DNA of 64,000 nucleotides from an uncultured Pelagibacteraceae bacterium (GTDB lineage Bacteria; Pseudomonadota; Alphaproteobacteria; Pelagibacterales; Pelagibacteraceae): NCBI GenBank assembly GCA_902622805.1, contig CACNRG010000003.1, positions 1 to 64,000 of the forward strand, read 5' to 3'. Shown piece by piece: positions 7,863 to 17,069 of this stretch (position 1 is its first letter; each line of letters starts with the position of its first letter). The notes under the pieces were generated by a model. It saw only the letters and a program-made list of their open reading frames with translations, ran no database searches and was not told where the DNA came from. The position numbers and the translations under genes were made by a program.

Positions 7863-9632
7863 ATGCAAACTATAAAAAAAATTTTGTTTTTACTTAATGC
7901 ACGTGAGCGCAAACAAGCATTTTTTTTATTATTGATGATTATTATAATGGCTTTACTTGATATGTTAGGAATTGCATCTGTTGTACCTTTTATGGCAGTT
8001 ATCACAAACCCTGATATTATTGAAACTAATGAATATTTAAACAAGATTTTTCTAATATCAAATAGATTTGGTGTTGAGGATAAAGATCAGTTTCTTTTTG
8101 TTCTAGGTGTATTCGTTTTTTTATTTTTAGTTATCTCATTAAGTTTCAAGGCCTTGACGAGTTATGCTCAATTGAGGTTTGTTCAAATGAGAAGATATAC
8201 TATTGGTAAACGTATTTTAGAAACTTTTTTACGCCAACCTTATAGCTGGTTTTTAAATCGTAACAGTGCTGATCTAGGAAAATCTATTTTATCAGAGGTA
8301 GGTGCTATAATTGGAAAAGGTTTGAGACCGTTATTTGAACTAATATCAAGATTATTGATTGTGGTTGTCCTCATCATCTTATTAATGTTGGTAGACGTAA
8401 AAATTACACTTGTGGTAGCTTTTATAATTGGAGGGTCATATGGATTATTTTTTTATTTAACAAAAAATTATTTGTATCGAATTGGAAAAGAACGTTTTAA
8501 AAATAATACCTCGCTTTTTATGTCGATTAATGAGGCTTTTGGTGCTGTAAAGGAAATAAAAATTGGAGGATTAGAAAAAACTTATATAGAAAGATTTTCT
8601 GATCCCGCAAAAGTAGTTGCAAGAAAAGAAGCTTATGCAGGAATCTTAGCTCAATTGCCTCGGTATTTTTTAGAAGCCATAACTTTTGGTGGTGTTATCT
8701 TAATGGTACTCTATTTAATGGTAGAAAAAGGTAGTTTTAATAATGCTTTGCCATTAATTAGTTTGTTTGTATTCGCAGGTTATCGTTTATTACCATCCTT
8801 GCAATCGATTTATGCTTCTTTTAATCAAATTACTTTTGTTTCTACTGCAGTTGATTCTTTGTATGCAGATCTTAATAGTTTAACAAAAATTGATACAACA
8901 AAAGATATAAATAAAATTTCACTTAATAAATCGATTGATTTGAAACAAGTTTATTATAACTATCCCAATTCATCAAAAACAGCCTTAAGGGATATCAATA
9001 TCCATATTCCAGCCAGAACTACAGTCGGATTAATGGGTTCAACAGGTAGTGGCAAAACAACAACAATCGATATTATCATTGGGTTGCTAGAGGCTCAAAA
9101 AGGTACATTGGAGGTAGATGGTAAAATTATAACAAAAAATAATTCTAGAAATTGGCAAAGTTCAATTGGATATGTGCCGCAACATATTTACTTAGCAGAT
9201 GACAGCGTTGCTGCAAATATTGCTCTTGGAACAAAATCAAATGATATTAACAATGAGGCTGTAGAAAAATCCTCAAAAACTGCAAATTTGCACGAATTTG
9301 TTATTAATGAATTGCCAAATCAATATCAGACTAAAGTTGGCGATAGAGGAATAAGATTGTCGGGTGGGCAAAGACAACGTATTGGAATTGCAAGAGCACT
9401 TTATCATAATCCAAGCGTAATAATTTTTGATGAAGCAACAAGCTCGCTTGATAATAATACTGAAAAATTAGTAATGAATGCCATCGAAAAAATTAGTCAA
9501 AACAAAACAATAATTTTAATTGCTCATCGTTTGAGCACTTTAAGAAATTGTGATAAAATTTTCTTAATGGAAAAAGGTGAAATTAAAAAAGAAGGAACTT
9601 TTAAGGAATTAATTACATCTGAGAATAATTAA
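7863..9632 (+). CDS. ABC exporter, fused membrane and ATPase domains (MsbA-like)
   Basis: The first ~340 residues hold about six membrane spans and the remainder a nucleotide-binding domain, the layout of type IV ABC exporters. The Walker A motif GSTGSGKTT starts near residue 392, the signature LSGGQRQR near 499, and Walker B with VIIFDEATSSLD just after. At 589 residues it is the length of a homodimeric lipid or glycolipid exporter. Its place between glycan genes suggests it flips a lipid-linked saccharide across the inner membrane (compare PglK and MsbA), but the substrate is inferred. Confidence 0.88.
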   Translation: MQTIKKILFLLNARERKQAFFLLLMIIIMALLDMLGIASVVPFMAVITNPDIIETNEYLNKIFLISNRFGVEDKDQFLFVLGVFVFLFLVISLSFKALTSYAQLRFVQMRRYTIGKRILETFLRQPYSWFLNRNSADLGKSILSEVGAIIGKGLRPLFELISRLLIVVVLIILLMLVDVKITLVVAFIIGGSYGLFFYLTKNYLYRIGKERFKNNTSLFMSINEAFGAVKEIKIGGLEKTYIERFSDPAKVVARKEAYAGILAQLPRYFLEAITFGGVILMVLYLMVEKGSFNNALPLISLFVFAGYRLLPSLQSIYASFNQITFVSTAVDSLYADLNSLTKIDTTKDINKISLNKSIDLKQVYYNYPNSSKTALRDINIHIPARTTVGLMGSTGSGKTTTIDIIIGLLEAQKGTLEVDGKIITKNNSRNWQSSIGYVPQHIYLADDSVAANIALGTKSNDINNEAVEKSSKTANLHEFVINELPNQYQTKVGDRGIRLSGGQRQRIGIARALYHNPSVIIFDEATSSLDNNTEKLVMNAIEKISQNKTIILIAHRLSTLRNCDKIFLMEKGEIKKEGTFKELITSENN

Positions 9633-9701
9633 ATTACTAAATAGATTTATCTAATAATGAAAAATTTATTAAAGTGTTTAATTATCATCTAATTTAAAAA
9701 T

Positions 9702-10481
9702 ATGCGTATTCAACCATCAGTTACTGTAATAATTCCATATAAAGATAATTTAGAATATTTATTTTTTGCATTAAATTCAGTTTTTAATCAAACATATAAA
9801 TATTATAAAATTTTGTTAATATATGATGATGAAAGTAAAGTTGATTTAGTAAAAATAAAAAATTATTTAAAATTAAAATATAAAAAAAAATTACCATTTA
9901 TCAAAATTGAAGTTAATAAAAAAAATTTAGGAGTAGGATACTCAAGAAATATAGGTATTAAAAAAAGCAATACAAAATATGTCGCTTTTTTAGACTCAGA
10001 CGACATTTGGTCAAAGAATAAACTTAAAATCCAGATCAATTATATGGAAAAAACTAAACAAGTGTTCTCTCATACTTCACATTATATTATTGATGAAAAA
10101 AATAGGACAATCTCCTCTAGAAATGCTCCTCAGAAAATCATATTTGATGATCTATTGAGATCATGTGATATTGGTTTATCTACGGTTATAGTAAATACAA
10201 AATTTTTAAAAAAAAATAATTTTTATTTTCCTAAAATTAAAACAAAAGAAGACTTTGTTCTTTGGCTAAAAATAGCAAAACAAGTAAAGTCTATAAAAGG
10301 AATAAATAAAAAACTTATGTACTATAGAAAAACCAATAATTCCTTATCATCAAATAAATTTATTGGTATTATTAATGGTTTTAAAGTTTATAGAATTTAT
10401 ATGAATTATAGTATTATGAAATCATTATATTTTCTGTTTATACTTTCATTTAATTATTTTAAAAAAAATATATTTAGATAA
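9702..10481 (+). CDS. Family 2 glycosyltransferase
   Basis: The 259-residue protein starts with the GT2 opening VTVIIPYKDNLEYLFFAL. NLGVGYSRNIGI follows, and an acidic metal-binding motif FLDSDDIW lies near residue 98. A later KTKEDFVLWLKIAK matches the acceptor-side ED motif of the family. A C-terminal hydrophobic stretch may anchor it to the membrane. It would add one sugar to the growing glycan; the sugar is unknown. Confidence 0.85.
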   Translation: MRIQPSVTVIIPYKDNLEYLFFALNSVFNQTYKYYKILLIYDDESKVDLVKIKNYLKLKYKKKLPFIKIEVNKKNLGVGYSRNIGIKKSNTKYVAFLDSDDIWSKNKLKIQINYMEKTKQVFSHTSHYIIDEKNRTISSRNAPQKIIFDDLLRSCDIGLSTVIVNTKFLKKNNFYFPKIKTKEDFVLWLKIAKQVKSIKGINKKLMYYRKTNNSLSSNKFIGIINGFKVYRIYMNYSIMKSLYFLFILSFNYFKKNIFR

Positions 10482-10492
10482 AAGCTTAAAAT

Positions 10493-11521
10493 ATGAAACT
10501 CACCTTTAGTTTATTTTTTTTTTTATTTTTTTTCTTACTTGCTATTAACTATTTACTTAAAAAATTTGATTTAAGTTTGGATAGGCAGACAGTTAGTGAA
10601 AAACATAAATCACTTTTAAGAGATGATGGTGCTATTCCATTGTCGGGGACTTTTTATTTTATGCCTATAATTCTAATATTATTTTATAATTTGGATTTAA
10701 AAATGATTATCTGTTGTAGTTTATTATTTTTATTAGGTCTACTTGCTGATTTAAAGATTATAACTTCATATAAATTAAGGTTAATTTTTCAATTTTTGTT
10801 AATTTCTTCACTTTTTTTTATTTCCAAAGATATAAAAATTGATACCAGAATTATTTTTATAAATAATTTGATGAACTATGATCTAGCAAGAATTTTAATA
10901 TGCACTTTTTTTTTCATGGTTCTTATAAATGGATTTAATTTAATTGATGGCACAAACTGCCTATGTTCATTAAATTTTTTGGTAATTTCAATTTTTTTAT
11001 ATTTATTATTCATAAATTCAAATATTGTATTAATAAATAATGAGTTAAGTGTATTTGTAGTTTCATTATTAATTTTTTTAATATTTAATTTTTTTGGTAA
11101 GAATTTTCTTGGAGATGGTGCTGCCTATGGAATTGGTTTTTTAATTGGATATCTATTGTTAAAAATATCAATGATAAATGAAAGTGTATCACCTTATTTT
11201 GTTGCCAATTTACTTTGGTATCCAGCATTTGAAAACTTATTTTCTATTATAAGAAGAAATTTTTCAAACAGTAATAATTATCTACCTGATACTAATCACT
11301 TACATCAATTGATATTTAAATATTTTAAAAAAAAAAAATTAATAAAAAAAAACTTTATTCTTAGTTCATTAATTGGAATATCTATTAATTCAATATTGTT
11401 TATAAATTATCTAATTGGTTTCAAAAATTTTAATAGTTCAATAATTCAAATTATTTTGATTTCAAGTTCAATATTTTTATATCTAGTTTCTTATTATTTT
11501 TTTAATAAAAAACTTGGTTAA
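10493..11521 (+). CDS. MraY/WecA-family undecaprenyl-phosphate sugar-1-phosphate transferase
   Basis: This is a highly hydrophobic 342-residue protein with about ten membrane spans. It has the family signature NGFNLIDGTN near residue 155, in the position of the NxxNxxDG motif of WecA and MraY, and FLGDGAAYGIGF near 205. A cytoplasmic loop with TNHLHQL near residue 265 matches the HIHH-type loop. Such enzymes load the first sugar phosphate onto undecaprenyl phosphate and start O-antigen or similar glycans. This makes it the likely initiating enzyme of the cluster. Confidence 0.85.
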   Translation: MKLTFSLFFFLFFFLLAINYLLKKFDLSLDRQTVSEKHKSLLRDDGAIPLSGTFYFMPIILILFYNLDLKMIICCSLLFLLGLLADLKIITSYKLRLIFQFLLISSLFFISKDIKIDTRIIFINNLMNYDLARILICTFFFMVLINGFNLIDGTNCLCSLNFLVISIFLYLLFINSNIVLINNELSVFVVSLLIFLIFNFFGKNFLGDGAAYGIGFLIGYLLLKISMINESVSPYFVANLLWYPAFENLFSIIRRNFSNSNNYLPDTNHLHQLIFKYFKKKKLIKKNFILSSLIGISINSILFINYLIGFKNFNSSIIQIILISSSIFLYLVSYYFFNKKLG

Positions 11522-11595
11522 TTATTCCAAGAAAGTATTATTTAAAAACTATTAATAAAGAGTATTTGCTTTATAACTAAGATAAAATAAATTTT

Positions 11596-13296
11596 ATGTT
11601 TGATACACTTATTTTTTTTCTATTTTTTTATTTATTGCTTATTTCAATAATTGGTTTTGGATTTCTTTTTCAAAATATATTTTATGGAGCAATAATAAAT
11701 TATAACGATCAAAAAGTAATTTATACTGGATTTTATGGGTTATTTTTATTAACTTTTGTTTCAATTTTAACAAGTTTATTTTTTCCACATAATTTTACGC
11801 ACAATTTGTTACTTCATTTTTTTGGTATTTCGTCTTTTTTAATCATAAAAGTTAAAGAAAAAAAAAAATATCTTAAAACAATTTTTTTTATTTCAATTTT
11901 TACTATTTTAGCAATTCTTATATCAAAAACCCACGATGACTTTTCATATTACCATCTACCATTCACGAAGTATTTAACAGAACATAAAGTTATTTTTGGT
12001 ATGGGAAATATTTCTCACGGATACAAATTATTATCTTCTTTATTTTTTTTAAATTCAACTTTTTATTTACCATACATCGAATATTTTGCTTTTCATTTTA
12101 GTTCAATATATTTTCTCATATTTTTTAATTATTTTTTATTTAAGGAAATTTTTTCAAAAGTTAATCATGAAATTACTAAATATCTTTATTTATTTGCGTT
12201 AGTCTTTTTTAACTTATCATTTAATAGAATTTCAGAATATGGTACTGATAAAATCGGTCAACTTTTAATAGTACTTTTAATAATTAAGATTTTCCAGCTT
12301 ACATGTTTTGAAAAGAAAAAAATTAATTTGAATAGTATTTTATTGATAATACCGTTAATGGCATTTTGTTTGACTTTAAAAACTTATTTTTTACCTTATA
12401 TATTGATCGGATTAACTCTATTTTTCTTAAATGGTAAAATATCAAAAGACCTTAAGATTATATTTTTTTCAAAATCTTTTTTAATTTTCATCTCAACGCT
12501 GATTATTTATTTTGTTCATCATTTTATATCTACAGGGTGTATAATTTCTCCTATAAGTATGACATGCTTTGGTGACAATTTTAATTGGGCATATGATAAA
12601 GAGCATTATGAAAGATTATCTAACTGGTTGGAACAATGGTCAAAAGCAGGAGCTGGACCAAATTTTAGAGTCGAGGATCCCTCAATATACATTCAAAATT
12701 TTAATTGGGTTCCAAGATGGTTTGAATATTATTTTATGGGAAAAGTTAAGGATCAATTATTAATATTGTTAGTAATTTTTTCAGTAATTTTTATACTATT
12801 CAAAAAATTCAAAATTAGATTAAAAAGATCATCTATAACAAAAGAGTTTTTATTTTTTTATTTATTAATTTTATTAATTTTTTTAGCTTGGTTTACCAAT
12901 CATCCACAATTGAGATATGGTGGCTACTCAATATCATTTCTAATTATATCAATTCCACTAGCTTTATTATTTAATAACTTTGAAGACAAAAATTCTTTCA
13001 AGAAAAAATTTAAGTTTTTAACAATTTTAGTAATTGTTATCTTTAATTTAAAAAATATTCATAGAATTAATGCAGAAGTTCAAAGAACAGATCATTACAA
13101 GTATGACAATTTTCCTTTTTTTGCTATTCCTGAAAAAGAGTATGATTTTGAAAAAACTTCATCTGGTTTGGTAGTTTATAAAACTGATGGTCATTGCTGG
13201 AATACACCATCACCATGTGTCCAAAGTTTGGGAGAATTGGGCCTAAAAACAATGAAAAAAAATGGGTACTTTTTTTTTATAAATAACCAAAAATAA
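11596..13296 (+). CDS. Large multi-spanning membrane protein of unknown function
   Basis: The 566-residue protein is mostly hydrophobic, with roughly ten or more membrane segments and a hydrophilic loop around residues 310-385 that contains several tryptophans and two cysteines. An early periplasmic-looking segment SKTHDDFSYYHLPF puts paired acids after a membrane span, as in GT-C transferases. It recalls membrane proteins of spirochaete and marine polysaccharide clusters (a LIC_10190-type family), but I could not confirm this. It might be a GT-C glycosyltransferase or a polymerase. A short hydrophilic C-terminal tail follows the last span. Confidence 0.6.
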   Translation: MFDTLIFFLFFYLLLISIIGFGFLFQNIFYGAIINYNDQKVIYTGFYGLFLLTFVSILTSLFFPHNFTHNLLLHFFGISSFLIIKVKEKKKYLKTIFFISIFTILAILISKTHDDFSYYHLPFTKYLTEHKVIFGMGNISHGYKLLSSLFFLNSTFYLPYIEYFAFHFSSIYFLIFFNYFLFKEIFSKVNHEITKYLYLFALVFFNLSFNRISEYGTDKIGQLLIVLLIIKIFQLTCFEKKKINLNSILLIIPLMAFCLTLKTYFLPYILIGLTLFFLNGKISKDLKIIFFSKSFLIFISTLIIYFVHHFISTGCIISPISMTCFGDNFNWAYDKEHYERLSNWLEQWSKAGAGPNFRVEDPSIYIQNFNWVPRWFEYYFMGKVKDQLLILLVIFSVIFILFKKFKIRLKRSSITKEFLFFYLLILLIFLAWFTNHPQLRYGGYSISFLIISIPLALLFNNFEDKNSFKKKFKFLTILVIVIFNLKNIHRINAEVQRTDHYKYDNFPFFAIPEKEYDFEKTSSGLVVYKTDGHCWNTPSPCVQSLGELGLKTMKKNGYFFFINNQK

Positions 13297-13303
13297 AAAA
13301 CAA

Positions 13304-14026
13304 ATGTTTTATTCTAAATTAATCATAACTATTTTAAATTTTTTAGATTTTTTTCAACAAAAAAAAATTATAAAATTAATCAAAATTAAATTTTTAAGAC
13401 CAATAACTGTTTTTGATGTTGGTGGTCACCATGGAGAAACTATTAAGTTATTTTCCAGTAAATTGAAAATTAAAAAAATTTATTCATTTGAAGCTAGTCC
13501 TCAAAACTTCCAAGTTTTAAAAAAAAATATCTCTAAAAAAAATATAGATGCAGGAAAAGTAGAAATCTTTAATTTTGGTTTAGGAAACAAAATATCAAAA
13601 AGTTTTATTAATCAAGCAATTGAATCTTCTTCATCCACCATTAATGAATTAAACAAAGAATCAAATTACTTGAAAAGAAAACTCAAGATTTTAAATATCA
13701 AAAAAAAGGATAACTTTCATCAAAAAATACCAATTCAATTAGTTACATTAGACTCTTTTATAGAAAAACATGATATTCAAAAAGTAGATTTATTAAAAAT
13801 AGATACAGAAGGTTACGAGTTTAATGTATTAAAAGGACTATCAAAACATTGTCAAAAAATTAATTTGATTTATTTTGAGCATCATTATGATGACATGATA
13901 ATTAAAAATTATAAATTTGGGGATATTCATAATTTATTAAGAGAAAAAGGTTTTATAATGATTAAAAAAAGTAAGATGGTATTTAGAAAATCTTTTGAAT
14001 ATGTTTATGAAAATCAAAAAAATTAA
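13304..14026 (+). CDS. FkbM-family methyltransferase
   Basis: The 240-residue protein has the SAM-binding motif VFDVGGHHGETIKLF near residue 37 and the acidic FEASPQNF about 25 residues later. The FkbM signature VDLLKIDTEGYEFNVLKGL appears near residue 158. FkbM-type enzymes methylate hydroxyls of sugars or polyketides. It is the last plus-strand gene of the island, seven bases after the membrane protein, so it probably methylates the same glycan. Confidence 0.85.
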   Translation: MFYSKLIITILNFLDFFQQKKIIKLIKIKFLRPITVFDVGGHHGETIKLFSSKLKIKKIYSFEASPQNFQVLKKNISKKNIDAGKVEIFNFGLGNKISKSFINQAIESSSSTINELNKESNYLKRKLKILNIKKKDNFHQKIPIQLVTLDSFIEKHDIQKVDLLKIDTEGYEFNVLKGLSKHCQKINLIYFEHHYDDMIIKNYKFGDIHNLLREKGFIMIKKSKMVFRKSFEYVYENQKN

Positions 14027-14054
14027 AAATTATTTTAGATACAGCTATTTTTGA

Positions 14055-15479
14055 TTATCTTTTCATTCTTAATTTGTAGTAAGCCGCAAGAACTATATAT
14101 AACATCCGTAAAGCATTTGAAATAACAGAGGTCATTTTGGTCTCATTTTCTTTTCTTTCATAATAAGTAACTGGTACTTCTGTAATTTTTAAATTATTTT
14201 TGTATGCACTTATTAAAAGATCAAAATCACCCCATAAATCTTTTACCCCCCATTTTGAGATATCTTTTTTAATTTTAATCCAATCTTTTTTATAAAATAT
14301 TTTAGTTCCACATAAAGTATCTGTTATTTTTTTTTTAAATAGTAAGCTAAACAAACTCGCAAAAAAACTATTTCCGATGAAATTATTAAATTTCATGGCA
14401 CCGTCTTTTTGTGGGTAAATCATTCTAGTACAATTTATAAAATCAGTGCTTGTTTCTTTTAATACATTTATTGAAAACTCAATATCCTTAAAACTTACTG
14501 TTAAGTCTGCGTCATAAATTACAATTATATCTCCACTTGATAGATCAATACCTTTATAAACATTTTCAGATTTACATACCCCAGGACCATTGTATTTAAT
14601 AATTTTATATTCACTTAATTTCTCAGATAATTTATCGATTTCCTGTATTGTGTTGTCTGAAGAATTATCATCACCAAATAGATATTCGTAGGATTGATTA
14701 TTATTTATAATTTCTTTTTCAAAAGTTTTTATATTATTTTCTTCGTTCTTACACGGTATTATAAATGAAACTTTCAATTCATCGTTCTTTGAAAAATCTT
14801 TATTTTTTTTTTTTAAAATTGTTATACTTGAAAGACAAAAGATGTTTAATAAAGGTAATCTAAAAATTCTATTTAATAAATTCGTAAAAAAAGGAATATA
14901 AATTGGGAGTGCTATGATTTTTTCATTTCTAATTACTTCTAAGTTACAAATTGAGTATAAATTTTCCAAGTAAGAAGAGGGTAAAAAATTATTTTTTTTT
15001 GGTGAAAAATTAAAAAAAAATTTTAATAATTTTATTATAATCATCCAAACCATATTTTTTGATAGAATAATTATTTTTGTATCATTATTAATTTTTCTAG
15101 ATAAGTTTAATAAATTTGATGTCGGATTAGACTGATGTTCTATGTCAGAAATTAAAATCGTATCACATTCGGGCAATATATTTTTCCAATTATCATCAAT
15201 ATAATTAATTTTATCATTATATTTAATTTCATACTTTTCATCTATTTCTTTTATAAAAATCTTATTAGATTTAATATTCTTTCCTAATATTGAATTTCCA
15301 GCACAAAAAATTATGATATTTTTTGTACTATCGATACAATTATTAATAAAACCTGAAATTTCTTTAAATAAGAAATTTTTTTTTTTTAAAAAATTTATTC
15401 TTTTTTCAAAGTTTTTTTTAAAGAATGAGATACTAGAATTTAGATAATATTCATGGTTTGGAGGTTCTGAATTATTCAT
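14055..15479 (-). CDS. Family 2 glycosyltransferase with an N-terminal methyltransferase-like domain
   Basis: Residues from about 235 onward form a GT2 domain of the dolichol-phosphate mannose synthase type: VSFIIPCKNEENNI, then DDNSSDNT, the metal motif VIYDADLTV, and CGTKIFYKKDW. The first ~220 residues look like a worn SAM-methyltransferase fold, with IIIFCAGNS in the cofactor-loop position and an LPECDTILISDIEH strand, though the glycine-rich loop is not canonical. The C-terminus has an amphipathic helix. The gene is opposite in strand to the FkbM gene and is the last one before the 5S rRNA. Whether the N-terminal domain is active is unknown. Confidence 0.75.
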   Translation of the reverse strand: MNNSEPPNHEYYLNSSISFFKKNFEKRINFLKKKNFLFKEISGFINNCIDSTKNIIIFCAGNSILGKNIKSNKIFIKEIDEKYEIKYNDKINYIDDNWKNILPECDTILISDIEHQSNPTSNLLNLSRKINNDTKIIILSKNMVWMIIIKLLKFFFNFSPKKNNFLPSSYLENLYSICNLEVIRNEKIIALPIYIPFFTNLLNRIFRLPLLNIFCLSSITILKKKNKDFSKNDELKVSFIIPCKNEENNIKTFEKEIINNNQSYEYLFGDDNSSDNTIQEIDKLSEKLSEYKIIKYNGPGVCKSENVYKGIDLSSGDIIVIYDADLTVSFKDIEFSINVLKETSTDFINCTRMIYPQKDGAMKFNNFIGNSFFASLFSLLFKKKITDTLCGTKIFYKKDWIKIKKDISKWGVKDLWGDFDLLISAYKNNLKITEVPVTYYERKENETKMTSVISNALRMLYIVLAAYYKLRMKR

Positions 15480-15565
15480 TTATTTCAATTCTATATAAAT
15501 TTTAAATTCTTTTTAAAGATATCATATATTTCTAATAAACTAGAAAAATCAATATTATTTGATAG

Positions 15566-15593
15566 TTTACAATTCATATTAATTGTTTATAAA
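15566..15593 (+). promoter_or_regulatory. Predicted sigma-70 promoter of the 5S rRNA gene
   Basis: TTTACA (15566-15571) and TATAAA (15588-15593) are separated by 16 bases. The -10 box ends six bases before the first base of the 5S gene at 15600, so transcription would start at or next to the mature 5' end. No 23S gene lies upstream in the window, so the 5S gene needs its own promoter or very long read-through. The AT-rich background lowers certainty. Confidence 0.55.
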
Positions 15594-15599
15594 CCTCCC

Positions 15600-15715
15600 T
15601 GCCGGTAATTATTGCGAAAGTGTCATACCCGATCCCATTCCGAACTCGGAAGTCAAGCCTTTCAGCGCCGATGGTACTTTGTCTTAAGATATGGGAGAGT
15701 AGGTCATTGCCGGCA
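15600..15715 (+). rRNA. rrf: 5S ribosomal RNA
   Basis: A 116-base 5S gene. Terminal helix I is formed by TGCCGGTAAT at the 5' end and ATTGCCGGCA at the 3' end (ten pairs with one G-U). The conserved core CCCGATCCCATTCCGAACTCGG and the later GCGCCGATGGTAC and GGGAGAGTAGGTC blocks are present. No 16S or 23S gene is adjacent: polysaccharide genes lie upstream and rpmJ 13 bases downstream. This isolated location matches the 23S/5S separation known in Pelagibacter genomes. No terminator follows, so read-through into rpmJ is likely. Confidence 0.96.
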
Positions 15716-15728
15716 TACTAAAGATATT

Positions 15729-15854
15729 ATGAAAATTAAAAGTTCGCTAAAATCTATCAAAAAAAGAGATCTTAACTCAAAATTAGTGAGAAGACGTGGT
15801 AGAGTTTATATAATAAATAAGACAAATCCAAAATTCAAAGCAAGACAAAAATAG
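15729..15854 (+). CDS. rpmJ: 50S ribosomal protein bL36
   Basis: The 41-residue protein beginning [14 protein letters not shown] and containing [14 protein letters not shown] is a bL36 of the alphaproteobacterial type, which lacks the zinc-binding cysteines of other bL36 proteins. The frame stays open upstream across the 5S gene, so the start had to be chosen: the ATG at 15729 gives the family's normal N-terminus and lies just outside the rRNA. It is likely transcribed together with 5S. Confidence 0.95.
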   Translation: MKIKSSLKSIKKRDLNSKLVRRRGRVYIINKTNPKFKARQK

Positions 15855-15858
15855 ATTT

Positions 15859-15969
15859 ATGGATAATGAGAACCATAAAAATACCTGGAATAATTTTACT
15901 AAATTTGTTCTTTGGGGGACAGTTGCGGTCATTATAGTACTTGTTTTGATGGCAATCTTTCTACTATAA
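15859..15969 (+). CDS. Small aa3-type cytochrome c oxidase subunit IV-like protein
   Basis: This 36-residue protein starts four bases after the rpmJ stop. It has a short polar N-terminus with NTWNNFTKFVLWGT, followed by one membrane helix of about 18 residues ending in MAIFLL. That is the pattern of the bacterial aa3 oxidase subunit IV family (PF07835), whose members commonly have an EH..TW..F motif before a single helix and often precede the transhydrogenase genes in alphaproteobacteria. The start codon of pntAA follows eight bases later. It is short enough to be missed by automatic annotation. Confidence 0.75.
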   Translation: MDNENHKNTWNNFTKFVLWGTVAVIIVLVLMAIFLL

Positions 15970-15976
15970 GATCTCA

Positions 15977-17065
15977 ATGCATTTAGCCTCTATCTTAGAA
16001 AATAAAGAAGTCGAAAAAAGACTAGCAATTACTCCTGAGATTGCAAAAAAATACATAAGTTTAGGTTTCAAATTATCATTACCAAATGGATATGGTACAC
16101 ACCTGGGTTTTAAAGATGAGGACTATAGTAATTCAGGAGTCAATATTATGAACAACGAAAAGGAAATAATAAATAATGCTGATGTTATTATTCAATTAGG
16201 ATTGCCCGATGATGAAAAATTAACATTATTAAAAGAAAATCAAACTTTAGTAGGCACATTAAACGCTTTTTCAAATAAAGAAAAATTAGAAAATTTAAAA
16301 ACAAGAAAAATAAATTGTTTTTCTTTAGAACTACTTCCAAGAATAACAAGAGCACAATCAATGGATATTTTATCTTCGCAAGCTAATCTTGCAGGGTATA
16401 AAGCTGTCATAGAAGCCTTTCAAGTTTATGAAAGAGCAATTCCTATGATGATGACTGCAGCCGGTACAGTTCCTGCGGCAAAAGTATTAGTAGTTGGTGC
16501 AGGTGTGGCTGGATTGCAAGCAATAGCAACAGCAAAAAGAATGGGAGCGGTTGTATTTGCAACAGATGTTAGAATGGCTTCAAAAGAACAAGTAGAGAGT
16601 TTAGGTGGTAAATTTCTCACAGTTGAAGGAGCTGAAAATTTAGAAACTGAAGGTGGATATGCAAAAGAAGCTTCTGAAGATTTCAAAAAAAAACAAGAGG
16701 AACTTCTATCAGAGACATTAAAAAAAATAGACATTATAATTTGTACTGCATTAATTCCTGGTAGAGAAGCGCCCAAGATCATTAAAGAAGAAATGTTTAA
16801 AAATTTGCGACAAGGTTCTGTAATTTATGATCTTGCTGCAATACAAGGAGGAAATACAGTATTTACAGAAGTTGATAAGATTATTGAAAAAAACGGTGTT
16901 AAAATTTTAGGCGAGACTAATATTTTGAATAAATTACCAGTATCAGCTTCTAATTTGTATGCAAAAAATGTATTTAATTTTATTTCTAATTTGTATGATA
17001 AAGAGAATAAAAAAATTAATATTAATTTAGAAGACGAAATAATTGAAAAAACTTTAATAAAATAG
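15977..17065 (+). CDS. pntAA: NAD(P) transhydrogenase subunit alpha part 1
   Basis: This is the NAD(H)-binding subunit of proton-translocating transhydrogenase, which uses the proton gradient to drive hydride transfer from NADH to NADP. The 362-residue protein has the N-terminal alanine dehydrogenase-like domain and a Rossmann loop VVGAGVAGLQAIATAKRMGA near residue 170, with FATDVR after it. It ends before the membrane part, which is the next gene: the three-gene split form usual in alphaproteobacteria. A five-base gap links it to part 2. Confidence 0.95.
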   Translation: MHLASILENKEVEKRLAITPEIAKKYISLGFKLSLPNGYGTHLGFKDEDYSNSGVNIMNNEKEIINNADVIIQLGLPDDEKLTLLKENQTLVGTLNAFSNKEKLENLKTRKINCFSLELLPRITRAQSMDILSSQANLAGYKAVIEAFQVYERAIPMMMTAAGTVPAAKVLVVGAGVAGLQAIATAKRMGAVVFATDVRMASKEQVESLGGKFLTVEGAENLETEGGYAKEASEDFKKKQEELLSETLKKIDIIICTALIPGREAPKIIKEEMFKNLRQGSVIYDLAAIQGGNTVFTEVDKIIEKNGVKILGETNILNKLPVSASNLYAKNVFNFISNLYDKENKKININLEDEIIEKTLIK

Positions 17066-17069
17066 AATT

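Noticed and set aside
15612-15728. Upstream open frame joined to rpmJ
   Set aside because: It lies within the 5S rRNA gene; bL36 starts at 15729.
16426-16782. Open frame antisense to pntAA
   Set aside because: It mirrors a conserved coding region and has no recognisable protein pattern.
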